Below, piece after piece: positions 49,301 to 60,135 of a DNA stretch of 64,000 nt. The stretch's first letter is position 1. Each line of letters starts with the position of its first letter. Position numbers and translations under genes: made by a program. The notes below the pieces were generated by a model. It had not been told where the DNA came from. It was given only the letters and a program-made list of their open reading frames with translations, and did not search any database. The stretch comes from Cephalopachus bancanus (taxonomy: Eukaryota; Chordata; Mammalia; Primates; Tarsiidae): NCBI GenBank assembly GCA_027257055.1, contig JAPVLO010000019.1, positions 12,853,001 to 12,917,000 of the forward strand, in the 5' to 3' direction.

Positions 49301-50215
49301 TGTGTGTTTGTAGGGATATAAATTCCCCTCTTACTACAGCTTTTAGGGCATCCCAGAGATTCTGGTAAGATGTTTCTTCATTTTCATTTGTTTCCAGGTA
49401 TCTTTTGATCCCTGTTTTGATTTCGTTGTTGACCCAGGAGTTGTTTAGCATCATGCTGTTTAATGTCCATGTCTTTGTGGGTTTTGGGGGGACTTTGTTG
49501 GTGTCAATGTTTATTTTTATTCCACTGTGGTCTGAGAAGGTGTTTGGTAGAATTTCGGTCCTTTTAAATTTGCATATGCTTGATTTATGGCCAAGTATGT
49601 GGTCGATCTTAGAATATGTTCCATGTGGTGATGAGTAAAATGTGTATTCTGTGGTCTTTGGATGGAGCGTTCTGTAGGTATCAATTAATCCATTTGGTCC
49701 AAAGTCACATTGAGGTTCCGGATCTCCTTGCTGATTTTTTGTCCTGATGATCTGTTTAGGGTTGTGAGTGGTGTATTAAAGTCCCCAGTTATGATAGTGG
49801 TAGAGTCAATATCTTTCTTTAGTTTTCCAAGAAGTTGCTTTATGAAAGTTGGTGCACCTATGTTGGGTGCATATATGTTTAGGATAGATATTTCTTGTTG
49901 ATGGATTGAACCTTTTATCATTATGTAGTGGCCTTCTGTATCTTTTTTGATTTTTAATAGCTTGAAGGGTATTTTGTCTGAAATTAAGATCGCTACTCCT
50001 CCTTTCTTTTGTATTCTGTTCGCCTGAAAGTTTGTTTCCCATTCTCTTACTTTGAGTCTGTGGGTGTCCTTTCTAGTGAGGTGAGTCTCTTGAAGGCAAT
50101 AGATTGTTGCCTGATTATATTTTATCCATTTTACCATTCTATGTCTTTTCAGTGGTGCATTTAGTCCATTCACATTTAGGCTAATAATTGAAATGCAAGA
50201 ATTGATCCCTGTCAT
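46311..50215 (-). pseudogene. L1 ORF2 (endonuclease / reverse transcriptase), disabled
   Basis: Starts at Met 50215, 72 bp after ORF1; about 1,300 codons, as usual for ORF2p. The endonuclease domain (about 50215-49520) shows LNVNGLNAPLKR, QETHLT, GDFNTPL and later SDHSG. The RT domain (about 48850-47800) has the catalytic YADD at 48108-48119. The C-terminal Cys region reads [18 protein letters not shown] near 46800. Lesions seen: a 1-nt deletion giving a stop at about 49687, a frameshift in an A-run near 49145, a TGA near 49065, frameshifts near 48415 and 47625, and a stop near 46740. ORF2p would nick target DNA and copy L1 RNA; this copy cannot make it whole. Confidence 0.9.
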
Positions 50216-50287
50216 AAGGTTCTTACAGAGTTGATCCTGTTTATTTGTTGTCTTTCTTTGGGTTTTGGAGTTGGTTCATGTGTGTTT

Positions 50288-51252
50288 TTAATCTTTTGCC
50301 TGTACTCTTGTGAAGAATGCTGTGGTTCTTTTTTCTTTTTCTTCTGTGTTCAGTACTTTCTTAAGTGTTTCTTGTAGAGGTGGTCTGGTGGCAGCGTAGG
50401 TTCTTAGGGATTGGATGTCTGGAAAAGATTTCAATTCTCCCTCACTAATGAAGCTTAGTTTGGCTGGGTAGGTTATTCTTGGTTGAAATTGTTTCTCTTT
50501 TAGAACTTTGAAGATAGGGCTCCAGGCTCTTCTGGCCTGAAGGGTTTCTGTGGATAAATCTGCTGCTATTCGAATTGGTTTTTCCTGGTAGGTAGTCTGG
50601 CCTTTTTCTCTTGCTGCCTTTAGGATTTTTCCTTTCATAGCTACTTTGTTTAGGCGAATTATTATGTGTCTGGGAGTTGGTCTTCTCGTTTGTTGTCTTG
50701 CAGGGCTTCTCTGAGTCTCTTGTGTTTGAATTTTTTCATCCTTAATGAGATGAGGGAAGTTTTCTTGAATGATTTCATGAAATGTGTGTTCCAGCGTGGC
50801 TCTGTTTCTCTTTCTGCCTCAGGAAGCCCAATTATTCTTAGGTTTGGTCTCTTGAAGTGATCATTCATCTCTTGCAGGTTTTGTTCTGTCTTTTTGAGCT
50901 TCTTTTCTATGCTTTTGACAGTTTGGGTTAGTTCTGTGTTTTGGTCTTCGAGCTCTGAGATTCTTTCTTCGGCTTGGCTGATTCTGCTTTCCATGCTTAT
51001 TAGTCTGTTGTTCATTTCCATCACAGTATTCTTTACTGCTGTCATTTCTGACAACAGCTCTTTCCTATTTTCCTCTTGTCTCTCCTCAATTTTTTAAATT
51101 CTCTCCATTAATGTCTTGATGTCTGGGTTTGTTGCATGTAACCAGTCATTCTGGGGGCTCTTCATTGTCTGTGTTCCAGAATCTGTTTTCTCGGTTTCTG
51201 ATTTCCCAGAGGTCTGTGTAGGACCTATATTCTTCTTTTGGTTTTTCTTCAT
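50288..51252 (-). pseudogene. L1 ORF1 (RNA-binding protein), two lesions
   Basis: Start chosen at 51250-51252 (MKKNQKKN...), giving about 321 codons, close to the ~338 of human ORF1p. The N-terminal third is polar. A coiled coil spans about residues 67-120 (heptads in MESRISQAEERISELEDQ). The RRM-like part includes RIIGLPEAE and the C-terminal domain begins at RHIIIRL and continues with AAREKGQ. An in-frame TAA at 51094-51096 (about codon 53) and one single-base frameshift near 50660 (just after REDQ) break it. Otherwise it is intact. Confidence 0.88.
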
Positions 51253-52179
51253 TTGTGCATTTTTCTTCCGCCTCTCTACTTTTTCCTTCCCTCCATGTCA
51301 CCGTCTTCTTTAATTCTGTTATTCAGGCGTAAAGGGATTGGTTTTACTTCTGTTTGTTCAATCTCCTATTCTTTATGTATGTCTTCTTACTTTGTTCAAT
51401 TCTGAAGTTGCACTGTAGGTTGGAGGTGGTCCTTTTTGCAGTTTTGAGATGTATTTAAGGGGAAAGTTGTGATTCAAAATCTGTTTGCAGGTCCTGATAT
51501 TCGCTGACAGGCGTGTGGATAATGTGGAACCCACTTCCCACTGTCCTGGAATCTGTCCATGCAGTGGGGCTGTAGGTTTACTCCCTGAAATAAAATGTGG
51601 TTAGCAGAGGGGAGAGAATGGAGCAGATAGTGGGTTGAAGAGGGGAGTGGAGAGATAGAGGAGTAAGGGGGGAAACAAATGAGTGTGCCAACAAATAGAG
51701 AGAGAGACCTATACTGAAACAGATAAAAACAATAGACCACAGCTACAGTCGAACAAACTCTCATACAAACAAAAATAAAACATATAGTGATGCTAATATA
51801 CAAGCTAACCAACCACCTTGTTAGTGTGCTGTTCCTCTATACAAAGATATGGTTTACAGAGAGAAGAAAAGAGAAGAAAAGGAAAAGGAAAAAAGAAAAA
51901 AATGGAACAATACAGTATGAATAGAATTAAGTCATTAAACTGTAGAATCAATGAGGCATACTCTGAGACCTTTTGTTTAAGTCCAATGTCCTTTCAGGTC
52001 TGATTTCTAGTTTTCTTTTCAAGCTGGTAAATTAGTTTGCAGTTAGAGTCAGTTGCCCCTGATCTGCTGTGAAGGACAGTTCAGTTCAACCTTCCTTCAG
52101 CAGTTTGGTCTATGTCTTTATCAAGCTTATTTCTCCTGTTTCGGTGTTGTTACCTTGAATCGCCAGCAGGTGGTGCTAT

Positions 52180-52645
52180 CTCATCTGCTCGCCCCAGATG
52201 GGGTGGGGCCGGACAGGAACAAGATGGCTGCCTGCCTCCGAGCAGGCAACAGGAGATCCACACCAGGCGGGCAGGACAGTCTCAGACACTGGATAGGTGG
52301 CAGCGATCCCAGCAGATCTTCCCTGAAGCGGTTCATTGTGGATCTCCTCGGGCGTGTGGTGCGATATGCTACCCCTCCCAGAGGTTGCGCGTCGGTGGCG
52401 CCGGCAGCGGCAGTGGCGGTGGGGGGAGGGGCGGCCGCGGCAGCCGCGCTGTGGCAGCGGGACTGTTTGGAATGCAGTCAAAGCTGTCCAGTCGTTCCGA
52501 TGGCAGCGGCCAAGCTCTGTCTGTAGAGCAGGCTGCAATGCTGGGGTCCCCAGCCCCCCGGGGCGAAAGTCAGAGACCCACTGCAGATCTCCCTTGCAGA
52601 GGGCTTCAGACGCCGGGTTGCCCTGTCGCCATCTTGCCCCATCCC
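52180..52645. promoter_or_regulatory. CpG island at the L1 5' end
   Basis: A strong local concentration of CG dinucleotides and GC-rich repeats (gcggccgcggcagccgcgc around 52431) in an otherwise AT-rich window. The many surviving CpGs suggest a young element. Confidence 0.8.
52628..52636 (-). promoter_or_regulatory. YY1-type site at L1 start
   Basis: caagatggc on the minus strand, about 24 bp from the L1 5' end. In human L1 a YY1 site in this position directs accurate transcription initiation. A second caagatggc lies at about 52219 on the plus strand. Confidence 0.7.
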
Positions 52646-52669
52646 CCGATCGAGTGTCCGACAATTAAC

Positions 52670-52874
52670 ATTCTTTACCAGTTTCTTTGTATTTAGATTC
52701 TTTGCCAACTGATTTAAAATTACCAGTGCTGTTATTCTACAATAGAACAAACACCCTTCCAGGTTCCATAGTATATGAGACTAATAAGACTATTCCTGTT
52801 TATAAAGATATTACAAACAAGATAGAGAAGATAGCTATTTATACACAGATAAATAAAAAATAATAAAAGACATT
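52670..52874. other. Short flanking sequence
   Basis: Right flank of the full-length L1 up to the second R-region copy; nothing recognised. Confidence 0.5.
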
Positions 52875-52955
52875 ATTATTATTATTACTAAAAGCAGGAT
52901 TTATTAAGAGGACAGAAAAGCTCCCATAGTGGGAGGGAACCCGAGGGGGTTGCCC
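52875..52955 (-). mobile_element. Mini-retroposon: LTR R-region copy (B)
   Basis: An 81-bp insert between aaagacatt (52866-52874) and aaaggcatt (52956-52964), a 9-bp duplication with one mismatch. On the minus strand it starts gggcaaccccctcgggttcc, passes aataaatcctgcttttagt and ends in an (AAT)n-type tail. Same portion of the same LTR family as copy A at 31101-31183, yet at an independent site. In some places it is closer to the LTR at 33207 (ggttccctcccact) than copy A is. Confidence 0.75.
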
Positions 52956-52964
52956 AAAGGCATT

Positions 52965-54110
52965 GTTTTTAATAATCATAAGAGAAATTGTGCCACTGTA
53001 TTGAATAAAAATAATTTTATAATGTTGCTCCACTCAAAAACATCAATAGCTTCCCATAAGTTACTGCTTAACAGAAATTAAATTTCTTTCATGTATATTC
53101 ATACTTACCATTCTCATCTTATATTTCTCTGCTATTTTAGTGTTTTTGTCCCTCTTAAACTGTCTCTCTCAAAGGCCCAGTCAAAATCTTGCTTTCTCCA
53201 CTAATTCTGTTTACCTTAGGTAAGTCCTAGTAAAGCATATTTCTGTCATAGTTACAATAAGATAATTCAATCTTGGCCCTGTTTTGGCTGTATGTACACA
53301 CACATACACAAACATACCATGTATCCATACATATAGTACCTTCCTCTACTCATTAGAATTTAGTACAGTGCTTTGCAGGGCGCTGATACAGGTTTATTAA
53401 ATATTTAATTTCTTCATTGGCATATGTTTTTTCTAACAAAGTTTTCTGGATTTACCGAATAAACTTCTTTTAAAAATAATATCTTATTGCCATGTCCTTT
53501 CATCTTCCTTTCATTGTTACCTTCAGTTTATGCTCTCAACATAGCTGTGACCAAGATTGTCTTGAGGCAAGCTCCATCAAGTTTAACATTTCCATTTCCT
53601 TTGAATGTCATCAATGGCTATTTTATTTCCTTTCCTTTCTTTTTCCCAGAATGAAATCAGCTTATCCTTCACATTTTTATGATTATTTTCATTTGCATTC
53701 ATAAACCATTCTTTCCGACTCGGCATACACTTCAAAGATCGGCCTTCAATGTGAGAAGCCTACTTGCAGTCTATTCTACAAGTTAAAATGCTAAGCATTC
53801 TTTTATTTTAAAGTATACTTTCTTTATAACATTAATTCTCTTAGCATATAGTACTTCACCAGGAGAAAAATATAACATTTGCTTTACCCATACTTGAACA
53901 AGCCTCAATTTTGTTATGGTGAATATTTTTTTGTTTTCATTGAAATTTTAGCTAATTGACTATATACTTTTCTACAATTGGTTGCATTATTTTAAAATTA
54001 TTATTTCCACTCAATTTCCCACTCCTAAATTCTCCATTAAAATATAGAGACTCATTCAACTATTTAGTTTTTCTGTTAATCATTCGTGTGTGTGTGTGTG
54101 TATGTGTGTT
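52965..54110. other. Intergenic sequence, nothing firm
   Basis: AT-rich. Short ORFs (53492-53704) show no domain. A short (GT)n at 54087-54109. Confidence 0.5.
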
Positions 54111-54129
54111 TAATATAGCACACAAACAG

Positions 54130-55385
54130 AAAAGTTCACAAAACACAAGTGCATAACTCACTTTTATCACAAAGCAAATACTTGTGTTATACAACCCTAG
54201 GCCAAACAAAAGAATATTGTCAGCTTCAAAGAAACTCCCTTCCTGTGCCCTCCCAATCACTACTCATCCTCTTCCCCAACAAAGGTGACTACAATGCTGA
54301 TTTTCCTGCTTTATTTTATAGTTTTATATTCTAGACATGTATCCTTAAATACTATAGTTTAGATAGAATAATGTAATACGTGATCTTTTATAGCAGGCTC
54401 ACAGTATGACTGTGAGATCTATTCAGGTTCTTGAATGTAGGAGTGGTTCATTTATATGCAACTGTTTTCTATAGTATTCTGCTGATAAACATAACATAAT
54501 ATACTAATCTATTCCATGGCTAAGGAACATCTTGGCTGCTTTCTGCTTTTAGGCTACAAATAATACTGTTATGAAAATTTTTTACCATTCTATTTCAGGC
54601 ATATATAATATGTTGAGCATATACCTAAAAATATAATTGCTAGATTATAAATTATACATTTGTTCAGCTTATGTAGATACTGCCAAACAATTCTGCAAAA
54701 TGTTAGTACCAATTTATATAATCCAACCAACATTGGGGAATTCCATTTGTTCCAAGTTCTTATGTATCTTTGGTGGTGTCATTTTTTTTTTTTTTTTCAT
54801 TTTTAACAATTATGAATGTAGAGCCCTGTCTATGAGGGTACCTCAGTGAGAGTTTAATGTGCATTTCTCTGGTTACAAACAAAATTATATGTTTATTGAC
54901 TGTTTGGATATCCACTTTTGTTAAGTGTCTAGCTCTCTTGTCCATTATTCCATTGGGTTGCCTGTCTTATCCTTGATTTGAAATTCCTTTTTTAAAAAAT
55001 TCTAGACGTAGGTCATTTGTTAGTTACATGAAGTTTGCCCTTTAACTCTTTTCCTTTTTCTGCTGATGGACAGAAAGTCTTAATTTTAACATGTCAAATC
55101 TAACAATCTTTTCCATTCCATTTAGCAATTTTTATGTTCCTTCTAAGAAGGAAAATGCCAATTTCATAGAGATATTCTCTCTATAATTTTTTGCATTTAG
55201 ATCAACAATCCACCTGAAATTGATTTTTGTGTATGGTGTGGGATAAGTAGGACATTTTGAAAATAAATGCATATGAATATCTATTCATCCTAAGATAATT
55301 TATTAAGATGTTTACTCTTATTCTACTGCTCTGCAATGCTACCTTTATCACATATGAGTTGTTAACACATGTCTGGTCTGTTTTT
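54130..55385 (-). repeat. Old L1 (L1M) fragment, minus strand, left part
   Basis: Reversed old-L1 3'/ORF2 C-terminal wording, for example ctctggttacaaac, aagtgtctagctctcttgtcc, cttatccttgatttg and cacctgaaattgatttttgtg. It is split by the PKM retrocopy and resumes at about 57610. Confidence 0.6.
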
Positions 55386-55855
55386 CTCTCTCTATTTTTT
55401 TTTTTGGTGTCTTCAGCTGTTGTTTATTGACAAGCAGGTTGGCTTTACAGGCCTGGAAGCAGCTGCAGTGGTGGGGAAATTGGAAGTGGAGGGTGGAGTG
55501 TTTGTCTGCAGTGACAGCTGAGTAAAGTGCAGGAACAGAAGGGCACAATGCACACGTGGGGAGAAAGAGCACGATGGGGAAGCAAGTAAGGACAAGAGCC
55601 AGAATCTGCTTTAACTGGAACCACTGTCCCATGCTCAAAGACCAAACACTTGCTGGCTATCTCCACAACCCAGGCCAAGGCTAGTAGTATTCTGGGCATC
55701 GGTTTTCTACAGGAACCGAACAGAGTACACAAAGGAGAGGGAGCTGGTGCCCTCTGGCCAATGGCTCTGTGGACCCCCAGTCCTGCATCCCTCCCCCATC
55801 ACTTGCTTGGGTGGGGCCACACAATGGACCAGGCTCTGGGCCACCCCGCCAGAGC

Positions 55856-55899
55856 AGTCATGTTTCACAGAGGAAACAGTCATGTTTCACAGAGGAATT
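55856..55899. repeat. 22-bp tandem duplication in the PKM retrocopy UTR
   Basis: cagtcatgtttcacagagga occurs twice in direct succession around 55856-55898. Confidence 0.85.
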
Positions 55900-56320
55900 A
55901 ATCTTCCCTGGTATCTCAGCCCACCAAGTGCCACACTACAACCCAGAGTGAGTTCTGTAAGCATTGCCGGCCCAATGGTTGGTGTAAGGGCATGGGACAG
56001 GGACTAGAGGAGGGGCTCTGGGATCTGTCATGGCACAGGCACTACATGCATGGTGTTTGTGAAACCAGAGCCAGGGTACCATCCAGTCAGCACAATAACC
56101 ACATCTCCCTTCTTGAGGAAGCCTCAGACCTTGCCAACATTCATGGTCAAGATCACCTGGAGGACCTGGTCCTCAGCCCAGGCCTCCTAGATTGGGTCCT
56201 TGCCCAGAACAGGAAAGATGCGGTACAGGTGGGCCTAGTGAGCTGTCTGGTGATTGTGTGTCACAGCAACGAAGGGGGCTCCTAGGCAGTATCTGGCAAC
56301 CCGATGAGTAGACCTGCAGA

Positions 56321-56367
56321 CTTGGTGAGGAGGATTATGGCACCACTGCATAATCTTCCTCACCAAG
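56321..56367. repeat. 19-bp inverted repeat (hairpin) inside the PKM retrocopy
   Basis: cttggtgaggaggattatg (56321-56339) and its reverse complement with one mismatch (56349-56367) are separated by 9 bases. Only one arm belongs to PKM sequence; the other replaces about 80 bp of the M1 exon. Confidence 0.88.
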
Positions 56368-57609
56368 CTCTTCAAATAATTGCAAATAGTAGATACCAGT
56401 CTCTGCTTCCCAGGCAATCAGGTGCTGCATGTGAACCTCCTCCAGACGGTAGTCCCCTTTGGCTGTTTCTCCAGACAGCATGATGCATCAGGCTCCATTG
56501 AGGACTGTGTTAGCCACATCACAGCCCTCAGCCTGGGTAGGGTGCAGGCTTCTTGATAATGCTTTCCAACATCTGCCTGGCACAGATGACAGGCTTCCCA
56601 GCATGGTTGCACTGCCCAATCATCTTCTGAACAAGGAAAACTTCTACAGAAATCTCAGTGCCTAGATCACCACGAGCCACCATGATCCTATCACTGGCTT
56701 CCAGGATCTCATCAAACATCTGAACTCTCTCGTGTTTCCCAACCTTGCTGATGGTCTGATGTTCTTTCCTTTCTCAGGACCTTCTTGACTTCATGACTGT
56801 CAGATGCCTTGCAGATGAATGACAGAAACAGCATGTCTACATCCTGCTCCACCCCAGACTTTAGGCCCTGGATGTCCTTTTCTGACATAGCAGGCAGGTC
56901 CACGGCAGCCCCAGAAAGATTCACACCTTAAGAAACCACCATTTTCCACCTGGGTCACCAGGAAGTCAGCACCTTTCTCCTTCACCAGTGGAGAAATGAG
57001 CCCAATATCCACATGGATCTTGCTGCCCACCTCTACCTCCTGGCAGATGTTCTTGTAGTCCAGCCACAGGATGTTCTCGTCACACTTCTCCAGGCAGGCA
57101 TTGTCCAGTGTGATCCAGAGTGTGGCAACCTTCTTCAGCTCTACCTCCGTGGTGCCGCTGCCCTTGATGAGCCCAGCTCATGTCTCAATCCTTTAGTGTC
57201 CAGAACCACAGCAATGCCCGGTAGAGAATGGGGTCACAAAGCAAATCTTTCTCTGGCTGTGCACATGTTCTCGATGGTCTCCACGTAGTACTTGTGAGTT
57301 CTGTGGGAGAAGTTCGGATGAGCCACATTCATCGCAAACTTAATCATCTCCAACATCTCCACAGATCAGGAAGCTGGGATGATGGTACAGATGATGCCAG
57401 TGTTCTGGGTCATGATGGATAGCCAGGCCGTGTCCAGGCAACACACGTGCTCCAGGAACGTGTCAGTCATGTCTGCATGCAGCTGCTGGGTCTGAATGAA
57501 GGCAGTCCCAGATTCACTATGGGCTTTGACATGGCTTCTGAGATCCTCCAGCATGGTCTGGCTCAGGTTACACTGCAAGTGTAGGTTGATTGGCTGCCTG
57601 GGATGGGAT

Positions 57610-58370
57610 ACTCCTGGGTCTGTTTCTAATCACTATCAAACTGGTCTAATTGTCTGTCCTTCCTACAACTGACATTGATTCCTATAACTTTATTGTGTTT
57701 TGATATCCAGTAGACCAAATCTTTATACTTTCTATTCTTTTTAAAGTGCATCTTAGTTTTTCTTGCCATTTGTCTTTTCATATATTAATTATATTTTTAA
57801 AATTACCTTGTCACTTTTCATAAAAACCCTGTTAGAAATTTGTTTGGAATTGCAATAAATATATTTTGAGAAATGATATCAAATATTGTGACTTCTAATG
57901 CGTAAGCATGGATTATCCTTCCATTTCTTTGAGTTTTGTTTTGCAAATTTTCTCATTTTTTTAGTTTTTGCAGTTATGGAACATCTGTCTTTATATCTAC
58001 TGATAGCTGTTTGATACATTTGAGACTATTTTGAATAGTATCTTTTTAAAAATTATATTTTCTACTTGTTTCTAGTACTTAAAATCCAATTAATTTTGTA
58101 TATCAACTTTAAATACGGTACTAAACTCTTCTAATAGTTCATTTGAAAATTCTCTATACACATAATGATATCATCTGCAAATACAGTTTTAGTCCTTTCT
58201 TTCTAAACTTTATGCTTTTTATTAACTTTCCGTTTCTTACTTTACTGACTAGAACTGCCAGTATAATGTTGAACAAAATTGACTGTAACGACCACCTTTG
58301 TTTCATTTCCAATCCAAAAGCAAATATTTTAGAACTTCAGCATAAAATGCAATGTTTGTCAACTTTATGA
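57610..58370 (-). repeat. Old L1 (L1M) fragment, right part
   Basis: Continuation of reversed old ORF2 sequence, with landmarks ttggaattgcaataaatat, cataatgatatcatctgcaa and gccagtataatgttgaacaa (the region around the RT YADD motif in L1s). Confidence 0.6.
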
Positions 58371-59780
58371 GAGTAAGTACATTTAAACTAGATACTGAAA
58401 GACTAGACTCTTACCTGGAGAACTAGAGCATAGGATTTAAAAAGTTAATTATAGAATAAAGAAAATTCAGAATATGAATTAAAGCCAAGATTGCAATGAA
58501 AGCCCTTCCTGGGTAGTGGGAGAGGCTATTTGGGAGAGGCATTACCTGTAAGAATTTATATGAAAGGGTTTTGTTTCTGTCTTCTACCAGAGTTAAATTG
58601 GGGGAGGGGGGAGGGAAGGATAACAGAAATCTTGTGTTTGCAGATCAGAAGATAAAAGGAATTTTTGCCTCACTTCTACTTTGTACCTGGATGCTGTCCT
58701 GGGGAAATGTGGAGGAGAGGGTAGAAGAATATTTAAGCACTCAGCCTCGAAAAAATATCTGGGGAGAATAATTTAAAGGACAAAAAATGCATGTATTTTT
58801 CCAAATAGTCTGGACTAGTGGGGCATATTTTCAAGGCCTCCTTTAAATGATGTTTGCTGACCTATCCTCTTGTATGATGTCAGCCACCTTAATTGATAGA
58901 TGTTATAATAAAGGTTCTGAGAAATTCATCATTGTTTCTTTTGAGAGAAAGTTGCTAGGGATCTTTTTTTTTCTTATTATATTTCCCAATGTTCCCTTTA
59001 CGAGATCCCTCAGGAAAGATTTCTGTTTAGTTTTAAAAAATAACTTGAAAATTTTCTCTTTTCCCCCATTTATTTATTGCCATTTTGAATTCTATAATTC
59101 GCTAGAGTTTCTGTGTTTGTACTGGAAAAGAGATTTTGTGAACCTTTGTTAGCAAGACATTATAATTTTGAAGTATTTGTTTAAAAATATTTATTATGAG
59201 AAACTATATTCAAACATACAGACAAGTAGAGAGAACAGTATGTTGAACATCCACTTACCTAACACCTGGGTCAACAATAATATCAATGGTCACACTTGTT
59301 TCATTCATACCCCTACTACCACACTGGACTATTTTGAAGCAATTCTTAGACATTGTGTAATTTCATCTGCATTTATTTTAGTATGTATGTCTAAAGAATA
59401 AAGAACCTCCATTTGCACTGGGGAGGTAGAAAATTGTAAGAAAGTATGGCTTTCCCTTTAAAAAGAACAAACTAGGTGACCTATAAAACCAGTGTGAAAA
59501 TTATATCTAAGGATGCAAAGTAACCTAAATAAAATGAAATCCAGAAAATGGTGAGCTCCTTTTAGGAGAGAAGTGATCTGAGATTGCTTTTGTTCTTGGC
59601 AGAGCAGTGGGAAAAAGACCTCAGCAACAACAACAATAAAAACCAAACACAAAAATCACTATAGATGGGATGAAAAGAAATCAGCTGATGACTTAACTAA
59701 TTTGTTAAAGGCTGAGTATGATCTGACTTGATGTTTCAGAACCTGAGTAGCCCCAGTGAAAGAGAGTTAGACTCACCTGT
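58371..59780. other. Intergenic sequence with a faint ancient repeat
   Basis: No supported gene. About 59170-59400 (tattcaaacatacagacaag, then ccacttacctaacacctggg, then ttcttagacattgtgtaatt) has the wording of an ancient interspersed LINE tail, family not assigned. Confidence 0.45.
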
Positions 59781-59790
59781 TAACTCTTTC

Positions 59791-60135
59791 TCATGATTCT
59801 TCATCAAAGTGCTCACACAGAAGATTGGAGATGGGGCAGAAGAACTCAGACAAAACATCTGAGGCATGAGTCAGGGGGTTCCCATAGCTGGGGTAAGAGT
59901 AGGAACGCTGAGAGGGTCCTTCCTGTGGACTCAGAGAGGTTGAGGGTGGACCAGGGGCTAAAAGATTCCTTAGGTCTCTGAGCTTAGTGACGGGGGAGGG
60001 AGAGAGGCTGAGAGGAATCATTCTTCTATATCCTGGACCTTCTAAAGGCTGAAAAGACGGGCAAAAGAACGGAGAAAAATTCATTAGCCAATCAGATTTT
60101 AATCCCTGCTGAAGGGACGTTTGGATCCTCCCCAC
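59791..60135 (-). CDS. Unidentified 114-codon ORF, doubtful
   Basis: An open frame from Met 60135 to a stop at 59791, rich in Pro and Ser (about residues 39-85), in a locally GC-richer patch flanked by two CCAAT-type motifs (60088 agccaatcag and 60148 agccaatgat). I do not recognise the protein. No splice sites, signal peptide or domain can be defended. It may be part of an old LTR, or an exon of an unrecognised gene. Listed because it stands out from surrounding AT-rich DNA. Confidence 0.15.
   Translation of the reverse strand: MGRIQTSLQQGLKSDWLMNFSPFFCPSFQPLEGPGYRRMIPLSLSPSPVTKLRDLRNLLAPGPPSTSLSPQEGPSQRSYSYPSYGNPLTHASDVLSEFFCPISNLLCEHFDEES

Larger units (their letters stand above)
46179..52659 (-). 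mobile_element. Full-length L1 LINE, minus strand
   Basis: About 6.48 kb, with a poly(T) tail at the left (46179-46189) and an intact-looking 5' end at the right. The flanking duplication gacaattaac (46169-46178 and 52660-52669) is perfect. Order on the minus strand: CpG-rich 5' UTR of about 1.4 kb, ORF1, a ~72-bp spacer, ORF2 and a 3' UTR. Few lesions relative to the other L1s indicate recent insertion. Confidence 0.95.
51253..52659 (-). promoter_or_regulatory. L1 5' UTR / internal promoter
   Basis: About 1.4 kb, with a CpG-rich, repeat-like first ~480 bp (52180-52659) and a purine-rich part at about 51860-51910. In autonomous L1s this region holds the Pol II promoter that drives transcription from the first base. 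Several overlapping ORFs here (for example 52112-52696 plus and 52176-52664 minus) follow from high GC and few stops and are not called as genes. Confidence 0.85.
55396..57600 (-). pseudogene. PKM: Processed pseudogene of pyruvate kinase PKM (M1-type)
   Basis: An intronless, full-length-like mRNA copy (about 2.2 kb) with a reversed poly(A) tract at 55396-55406, a poly(A) signal (aataaa reversed, about 55425) and a 3' UTR. The coding part runs from ATG at 57530-57532 to the stop near 56028. Pyruvate kinase wording is clear: AGTAFIQTQQLHA-like near the start, TNTGIICTI-like, [49 protein letters not shown] and the C-terminus [14 protein letters not shown]. The isoform exon reads [11 protein letters not shown] and later the nucleotides of the M1 exon end, so the parent was PKM1-like. 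The copy has many frameshifts and stops, an internal loss replaced by a hairpin (56321-56367), and a 22-bp tandem duplication in the UTR. It interrupts an old L1. A possible target duplication around ggtctgttt is imperfect. Confidence 0.92.

Noticed and set aside
51842..51910. Purine-rich tract as a polypurine tract of a retrovirus
   Set aside because: It lies in the L1 5' UTR, and no LTR or primer site is adjacent.
52112..52696. 194-codon ORF (plus) and 162-codon ORF (minus) as host genes
   Set aside because: Both lie in the CpG-rich 5' UTR of the full-length L1. Length is explained by high GC and few stops; kept only as a finding about possible antisense activity.
56321..56367. Rho-independent terminator or microRNA hairpin
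   Set aside because: Nuclear primate DNA inside a PKM retrocopy; one arm is exon sequence. A 19-bp stem is short for a microRNA precursor.
56235..56719. Functional pyruvate kinase gene
   Set aside because: Intronless, with a poly(A) tract, multiple stops and frameshifts, and a hairpin replacement: a processed pseudogene.
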